A stretch of 64,000 nt of DNA from positions 5,508,989 to 5,572,988 of the forward strand of contig CAIIXF020000006.1 in NCBI GenBank assembly GCA_903813345.2, in the 5' to 3' direction. Positions 58,711 to 64,000 of this stretch are shown here, piece after piece (the first letter of the stretch is position 1; each line of letters begins with the position of its first letter). Position numbers and translations under genes: made by a program. The DNA is from Owenia fusiformis. Its lineage: Eukaryota > Annelida > Polychaeta > Sabellida > Oweniidae. A model generated the notes under the pieces. That model had not been told where the DNA came from. It saw only the letters and a list, made by a program, of their open reading frames with translations, and ran no database searches.

Positions 58711-59142
58711 TGTAAAAGGTCAGTGAGAGAGTACACGAGCCTTGTCTCTGTATCAACTACGAAAATGACTAGGTGTATGCCAAGGCAAATAGAAATCAAA
58801 TTTAATAGACTAAGAGCTGGTCTACTTTTGAACAGTCACTTTTATTCTCATAATTTCCTGTCGGTAATAGATCCCAAATATCAATGTGGTGAAAACTTCC
58901 AAACCACTGAACACTTTTTAATCAAGTGTCCACTGCTACTTAATGAACGTGAAGTTCTTCTTGCAGGACTATCAGACTTGAACTGTTTACGTGATTTTGA
59001 ACTATACTCAATTCAAAGGAAAACATATTTTCTATTAAATGGAGATGAAAATTTGGACATTGAAACAAATGAAAAACTGATTGAAATCACTGCTCACTAT
59101 ACATTTCAAGCTGTACAAAGTCTGGGACAGGGTAATTTTTAA
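58705..59142 (+). pseudogene. 3' end of a LINE reverse-transcriptase ORF
   Basis: The frame contains FNRLRAGLLLNSHFYSHN followed by YQCGENFQTTEHFLIKCPLL, the Cys/His cluster (C-x...-T-x-EHF-x-x-x-CP) found downstream of the reverse transcriptase in jockey/CR1-type non-LTR elements. The polymerase domain is missing, so this is a 5'-truncated copy. It ends in TAA at 59140-59142. The same 26-bp minisatellite flanks it on both sides, so the LINE either landed in the array or was spread with it. Confidence 0.75.
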
Positions 59143-59149
59143 CATTTGA

Positions 59150-59410
59150 TCTGAAATAGAGTAAAGCAGATGAAATGTGAAATAGAATAAAACAGATGAA
59201 ATGTGAAATAGAGTAAAACAAATGAAATGTGAAATAGAGTGAAACAAATGAAATGTGAAATAGAGTAAAACAAATGAAATGTGAAATAGAGTGAAACAAA
59301 TGAAATGTGAAATAGAGTGAAACAAATGAAATGTGAAATAGAGTGAAACAGACCAAATGTGAAATAGAGTAAAACAGATCAAATGTGAAATAGAGTAAAA
59401 CAGAGAGAAA
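59150..59410. repeat. 26-bp minisatellite, right block
   Basis: Ten copies of the unit seen at 58260-58710, with agtaaaac and agtgaaac variants. It directly follows the LINE stop codon and a short taacatttgatctg junction. Confidence 0.94.
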
Positions 59411-60990
59411 TAACAAGTTATATCATTAAAAGATGAAAAGATTTGTTCACAATTACAAAATGTTGTAAAAAAATAGATATAACTATTCAACCCTTAGAGT
59501 GAAATGGTGGTAATTTTTGTTCATTTTAAGATTAAAGTGATTGTTGATGTGTGTTTTGTGTTTAGCATGATGTGCCGTGTGATGGAGAGATCTAATATAT
59601 AGAGGTTATCTACTGGGAGGGATTGAATATGAATTTATTTGAGGGACAATAAAATATTTCTCAAGGGTTAGTGTGATGAAGAGATCTAATATATGTTGTT
59701 ATATGTTAGTAATTAATTAATTACCCGAACAGCTGTAAGTTAAAAATAAATCTGAATGTTATAAGTTCAACTTAGATAACAACAATATAATTGATTTGAC
59801 TATTGTTTGTTTAGTTTGTTTGTTTAGATTAATACTGTTCACTTATAAATTCTAATATTCTATTTTTACTTCTGACTTTCAGGTAGACAGTAAATCTTAT
59901 GAATGAATTTAAATGGACATTTTCAAAAAAGGATTTGTTATAGTAGATTTCAAACAAGACTTTTTGTGAATCTATTGATAAAACTCAGGGGTGAAATATA
60001 TAATTATACTTTACATGAATATAACAATATTTTTATTGTTAAAAATGGGGATGTTAATCTATCATCGTAAGTGCAGGTATTTGAAATTTGATTATGAATT
60101 AAACGACAACTGCAAAATGTTATTTAGAGGACTTATTTCAAAACACATCTGGTATCATAAATACAATGTGTTTGATATGTAACAGACCAATAGTATTAAA
60201 TTATATTAGAAGTCAAACTATATGTAATCAATTCAAATTGCTGTTAGGAATTTGCCCAAAAAAACATAACATAGAAAATAAAAACAGATTTTGTAGGAAT
60301 CATCTGTATTAAGTTCCTTTATAACTCAGTGAATCTAATATCTAATATCTGAAAGATGTATATAGCATTGGACTATAGCAACTCTGATAATAATTCTGCT
60401 AATTAAATTAGGATGCAGGAATGACCCAGCTGGTGGCTTATTTAACTTATTGCATTTATACCACAGTTCCTGTATTGATAGATTCCAATAGATTTTTATA
60501 TGCAACTTCAAAGGGATAATCTTGGTTTACACCTTTTTAGGTATTTACTGATTAGTATCATTTTTTTTACAAAAACTCAAACAGTATTTGATTCAGTAAA
60601 ACTATAAAAAACAGCAATATATATTATACCCTAGATTAGAATTCATACAATAGTGAAATAAGATGAAAATAACATTACATTCACTTTCAATAAGAATCAA
60701 GTCAAAAAGTGCATAGGCTTGTGTTCATTAAAGGCCACACTTTTGAATGATTAAACTATATTTTGCAAACTCTGCATGGGTCCTTTAAAATGTTCAATTT
60801 AGTTGCCATATTGAAACTATTGATAATCAAAATTGAATGTATTCTGGAGACGTATACTTGAAGCTGGGATTCAGTTTTCTCAAAATAACAATGAGAAATA
60901 TGTGAGAGAAGTGGGAAATATGTGAGGAGAGGGAGATAAATATGTGGGAAGGAAATTTTGGAGTGTTTTTGAAATAAATAAATATAAACA
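59411..60990. other. intron sequence with a doubtful phase-1 frame at 60015
   Basis: AT-rich. An ATG frame at 60015-60066 (MNITIFLLLKMGMLIYH) reaches a strong gtaagt donor in phase 1, but it is hydrophobic, AT-driven and has C rather than G before the donor. Confidence 0.3.
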
Positions 60991-60994
60991 TACA

Positions 60995-61560
60995 ACATAG
61001 TGACAAGAATATGGTAAGGATAAGGTGACAAAAATATGGTAAGGATAAGGTGACAAAAATATGGTAAGGATAAGGTGACAAGTATATGGTAATGAGAAAA
61101 GGTGACAAGAATATGGTAAGGATAAGATGTCAAGAATATGGTAAGGATAATGTGACAAAAATATGGTAAGGATAAGGTGACAAGAATATGGTAAGGATAA
61201 GGTGACACGAATATAGTAAGGATAAGGTGTCAAGAATATGGAAAGGATATGGTGACAAAAATATGATAAGGATAAGGTTACAAAAATATGGTAAGGATAA
61301 GGTGACAAAAATATGGTAAGGATAAGGTGACAAGAATATGGAAAGGATACAGTGACAAAAATATGGTAAGGATAAGGTGAGAAAAATATGGTAAGGACAC
61401 GGTGACAAAAATATGGTAAGGATAAGGTGACACATATGTGAGAAGGATAAGGCGACAAATATGTTAGAAGGAGAGGGAGACAAATATGTGGGAAGGAAAT
61501 GGTGACAAGAATGTTGAAAGGAAAGGGTGACGAGAATGTGGGAAGGGATATGTTGTAAGG
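60995..61560. repeat. 25-bp minisatellite, about 22 copies
   Basis: The unit gtgacaaaaatatggtaagg with ataag is 25 bp. Towards the right the units diverge to gtgggaaggaaat and gttgaaaggaaagg. Minus-strand frames with SPYPYHIFVTLSLPYF-like repeats are by-products. Most units contain ggtaagg, a donor-like string in plus orientation. Confidence 0.95.
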
Positions 61561-62412
61561 ATAGAGTTACTTCAAGCACTGATATAATGTCACACTGACC
61601 TGGAAGAATAATCAATATTATGATATAGTCAGACTTGTCAAATAGTTTCTGACATGTGTGGGATGAAATGATCAGATGGGATTTCATCTTGAAGGATTAT
61701 TATTAAATATATAAACAATTAGAGTTGGCGGATTAAAAGTAGAAATGACATGATATCATTTCAAAGAATCAAGAAGTTAAGAATGAGAAAATAAGATATG
61801 TATATTTTCAGGAAGGTCTAATTTGGAATAAGAGTGTAAGCTGAATGATTCATTTCACATGTGAAATAGAGTAAGCAAGTAAGCATGCAGTAATAGGAAC
61901 TGGTTAATATAAGATAGCGGTACTCAAGTATTGTCATGTTACAGAGAATTTCTGAATGTCTGTGCAACATCAGAATGGATTGAACAAATGTTTCAAACAT
62001 TTTTGGATTAACTATATGTAATGTACATGTAATAAGGATATCTAATCTCTACCTTATATTGACTGATATACTACATAACCCGAACCTACTTGAAAAGATG
62101 TTAAAATGACATTAAATACAACAAGACTTTATTAAATTGAAACCAAAGAAAAAGTGTACTGAACTACTAAATATCTGAAACCTGGCTGTGTCAAGGTATG
62201 AATGCAACATAGAAAACACATGTATGTATATGGTGCCACTTTCTAAATAAACAGCTTGGATTTGGATGAAATGAGGCCAACTACTATACAGATATTGAAA
62301 TTATGGAATTTCCTTGGACCTTGGATATGTAGTGTTAATTACTGGATGCAGAATGTGTTTATTAAATCCCGTGTAGATGTAAATCAAGAAGAGTGAATTA
62401 CTGAAAAATGAG
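61561..62412. other. sequence upstream of alternative first exon E
   Basis: AT-rich, without CpG enrichment. A promoter for the 62413 exon would lie here, but no TATA or initiator can be singled out. Confidence 0.3.
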
Positions 62413-62590
62413 ATGTCTATAGAAGTTGGAAGGAGTGCTTACAGTGAACCTATTCAAATGTTGAAATCTGCAATGAAGCAGGACTTATCCAGTTTGCAAA
62501 GGAAGCATTTGATTAGGTCAAGGTCATTCATCGATCGACCTACTCAAGTGAAATTTGACTCTGAGAGTAATAGGAGAAGCAGCACTGCAG
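62413..62590 (+). CDS. candidate alternative first exon E (59 codons, ends in phase 1)
   Basis: The ATG follows an in-frame TAA at 62380 and no acceptor-like pyrimidine tract precedes it. The frame begins MSIEVGRSAYSEPIQMLKSA, continues with DLSSLQRKHLIRSRSFIDRP, and ends ESNRRSSTA with one base of a glycine codon at gcag|gtgtgt. It is basic and Ser/Arg-rich with RSRSF and NRRSS kinase-type motifs, the same style as exons 31456 and 29950. It joins in phase with the exon at 63768, 1.2 kb downstream. The last 28 bp of the exon and the donor belong to the first unit of an 80-bp tandem repeat, so copies of this exon end follow in the intron. Confidence 0.65.
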
Positions 62591-62990
62591 GTGTGTATCA
62601 TTGTTATTCACTGGGGGTATTAAATATGGTTTTTATATACTAGAGAATAATAGGAAAAGCGGCATAGAAGGTGTGTATCATTGTTATTCACTGGGGGTAT
62701 TAAATATGGTTTTTATATACTAGAGAATAATAGGAAAAGCGGCATAGAAGGTGTGTATCATTGTTATTTACAGGGGAGATTGAGACATGGTTTTTGTATA
62801 GAGAATGATAGAAAAAGCGGCATAGCAGGTGTGTATCATTGTTATTTACCGGGGAGATTGTGGTTTTTATATACTAGTGAATAATAGGAAAAGTGACATA
62901 GCAGGCGTATATCATTGTTATTTACTAGGAAGATTGAATATGGTTTCTATACAGAGAATAATAGGAAAAGCGCCAATGCAGTTGTAGACC
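62563..62990 (+). repeat. ~80-bp tandem repeat containing the exon end and splice donor, six copies
   Basis: Units start at 62563, 62643, 62723, 62801, 62877 and 62954. Each carries gagaataataggaaaagcgg, then catag(a/c)ag and gtgtgtatcattgttattta. The first unit is the real exon-intron boundary. Units 2 to 4 keep an AG|GTGTGT donor, unit 5 has gcgtat and unit 6 has ttgtag. Spacing is 80, 80, 78, 76 and 77 bp, so the copies are not all in one frame. Confidence 0.92.
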
Positions 62991-63767
62991 TCTCCACCTC
63001 ATACAGTTGTATCATATTTTCTTTGGGATAATCATAATATTCTAAACCTCATAATGAGGATAACCTTTTTGTATGTAAGTCATTTCATAAAGTCCAAACA
63101 ATATTTGCAAAAAGTATGTTAAGGAGGTCTCATTGGTTTTCTATCACCAAACACGCCAAATGTAATGTAAGCAGGAAGTTATCATAACCATTTGAAATAT
63201 TACCAATCATTTTTCTTCATTAAGTTGACATTTGGTATATGATGTAGGATAAAACTTGTAATACTGTAGTATAATTAGCTACTCCAATATTTGTCTACCC
63301 ACCCCCTTCTCTTTGGGGTCCTTTATCTATCCTCCTCCCTTCCTCCCCCATACTATAATCCTCCCCCATCCCCCTCTCTCCCCATCTATTCCATCTCAAT
63401 AATGACTGACTAACATTCTTCTACTTTGTGCCAAATACCCAAGTGTTTTCTCAAACTGGGGATGGTTCACTGTGGGTATTTATATTTATAAGAGTTTATA
63501 GGATGTTCTGTTCATATGTTTTGAATGGTTTATAAATATAGACATATAGCTAATGCATGTTGTGAGTTGCCAAGGTTACAATGATGTCATTGTAATTGTA
63601 ACATTGTCAATTATTTTTCTAGTGTCATTTGTCAATTTGAAGAAAATGGCCTTCACCATGAAAAGCCCTTTGTTTTAGTTCAAAATCGATCTACTATTCA
63701 ATATCTTGTCTTGAATTTGTATTCAGCCATTGTCTCTGTTTAAAAATCCTGATTTTTACATTTTCAG
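62991..63767. other. intron upstream of the shared exon
   Basis: It contains a pyrimidine-rich tract at about 63296-63395 (acccacccccttctc, cctcctcccttcctccccca) and the normal pyrimidine tract before 63768. Confidence 0.5.
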
Positions 63768-63850
63768 GTACAGTTCCGCAAGAGCTACAAGAAGAGGCAA
63801 ATAATAGTGAAGTTGCTAGGGGGTCTCCAACGTTTCAAAATCGCAGCAAG
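63768..63850 (+). CDS. shared internal exon (phase 1 to 0), possible GRAMD1/Aster pre-GRAM segment
   Basis: The acceptor cattttcag and donor gcaag|gtaagt bound 83 nt, open in phase 1 as GTVPQELQEEANNSEVARGS followed by PTFQNRSK, leaving in phase 0. It is the only exon in the window downstream of all first-exon candidates, and its entry phase fits every one of them. In vertebrate GRAMD1 proteins a conserved SPTYKQRNE-type segment stands just before the GRAM domain, after a variable Ser-rich N-terminus with alternative starts; SPTFQNRSK could be its counterpart. If so, the gene encodes an ER-anchored sterol-transfer protein and the next exon should start with something like (D/E)FRKLF. That is inference from a nine-residue match. 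Confidence 0.75.
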
Positions 63851-64000
63851 GTAAGTTTCCATGAATATTATTCATTAATCATTCTCTCACATTTCAGTCT
63901 TATGTCAAGTTATTTTCCATTGAAGTACTACTGAAGTATGAAATTACAAAAATAGCTGTAAATTATCTTAACCAATTTGATTACAATGGGAATCATCAGT
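63851..64000. other. start of the next intron
   Basis: It begins with gtaagtttcc and contains no further exon. Confidence 0.6.

Noticed and set aside
60015-60066. Phase-1 ATG frame ending at c|gtaagt
   Set aside because: The strong donor is attractive, but the peptide is hydrophobic and AT-driven, and the base before GT is C. Too weak to call.

Overview
The window is animal genomic DNA: about one third G+C, exons flanked by GT/AG splice sites, no operon structure, and very many cut-and-paste transposon relics and minisatellites. The transposon mix (mariner, pogo, piggyBac, Harbinger-like, hAT-like, MULE-like, LINE) and frequent ACATGTA motifs suggest a marine invertebrate such as a mollusc, another lophotrochozoan or an ambulacrarian. 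I cannot place it more closely.

Main reading: nearly all of the window appears to be the 5' half of one large plus-strand gene. Internal exons are seen at 4068-4152, 31456-31590, 38080-38118, 39847-39936 and 63768-63850. Four well-supported candidate first exons each carry their own ATG after an in-frame stop (10784-10856, 16868-17063, 29950-30016, 62413-62590), and two weaker ones lie at 18357-18411 and 48024-48132. All of these first exons and the three middle exons end in phase 1, so any of them could splice into the shared downstream exon at 63768. The encoded peptides are short, disordered and rich in Ser, Arg and Pro. The last exon ends in SPTFQNRSK, which resembles the SPTYKQR segment just before the GRAM domain of GRAMD1/Aster proteins. 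That identity is a hypothesis, because the folded domains lie beyond the window.

A separate minus-strand gene with a single visible coding exon (6486-7694, 402 codons, not recognised) sits inside the intron between 4152 and 31456.

The introns hold the rest. Tandem arrays with units of about 13, 14, 21, 25, 26, 30, 39, 40, 41, 43, 62, 80, 92, 125 and 130 bp occupy roughly a quarter of the window. The largest is a 3.3 kb array of a 13-bp unit (18571-21860) with a 702-bp higher-order period. Long open frames inside these arrays are by-products of repetition, not genes. Between and inside the arrays are elements with readable ends and target duplications: a TA-flanked 495-bp MITE (4217-4711), a decayed mariner (11058-11807), a Harbinger-like element (12527-14022), two sizes of one MITE family (14921-15000 and 26729-27099), a hAT-like insertion (15716-15983), a long old inverted repeat (17270-18115), foldbacks (24665-25268, 25617-26100), a piggyBac relic (27432-28125), a MULE-like element (31750-32566), a pogo-like MITE (38615-38965), a mariner carrying a second element (43401-44780 with 43972-44253), another TA-flanked element (51205-51849) and a LINE 3' fragment (58705-59142). 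No tRNA, rRNA or CRISPR array was recognised.
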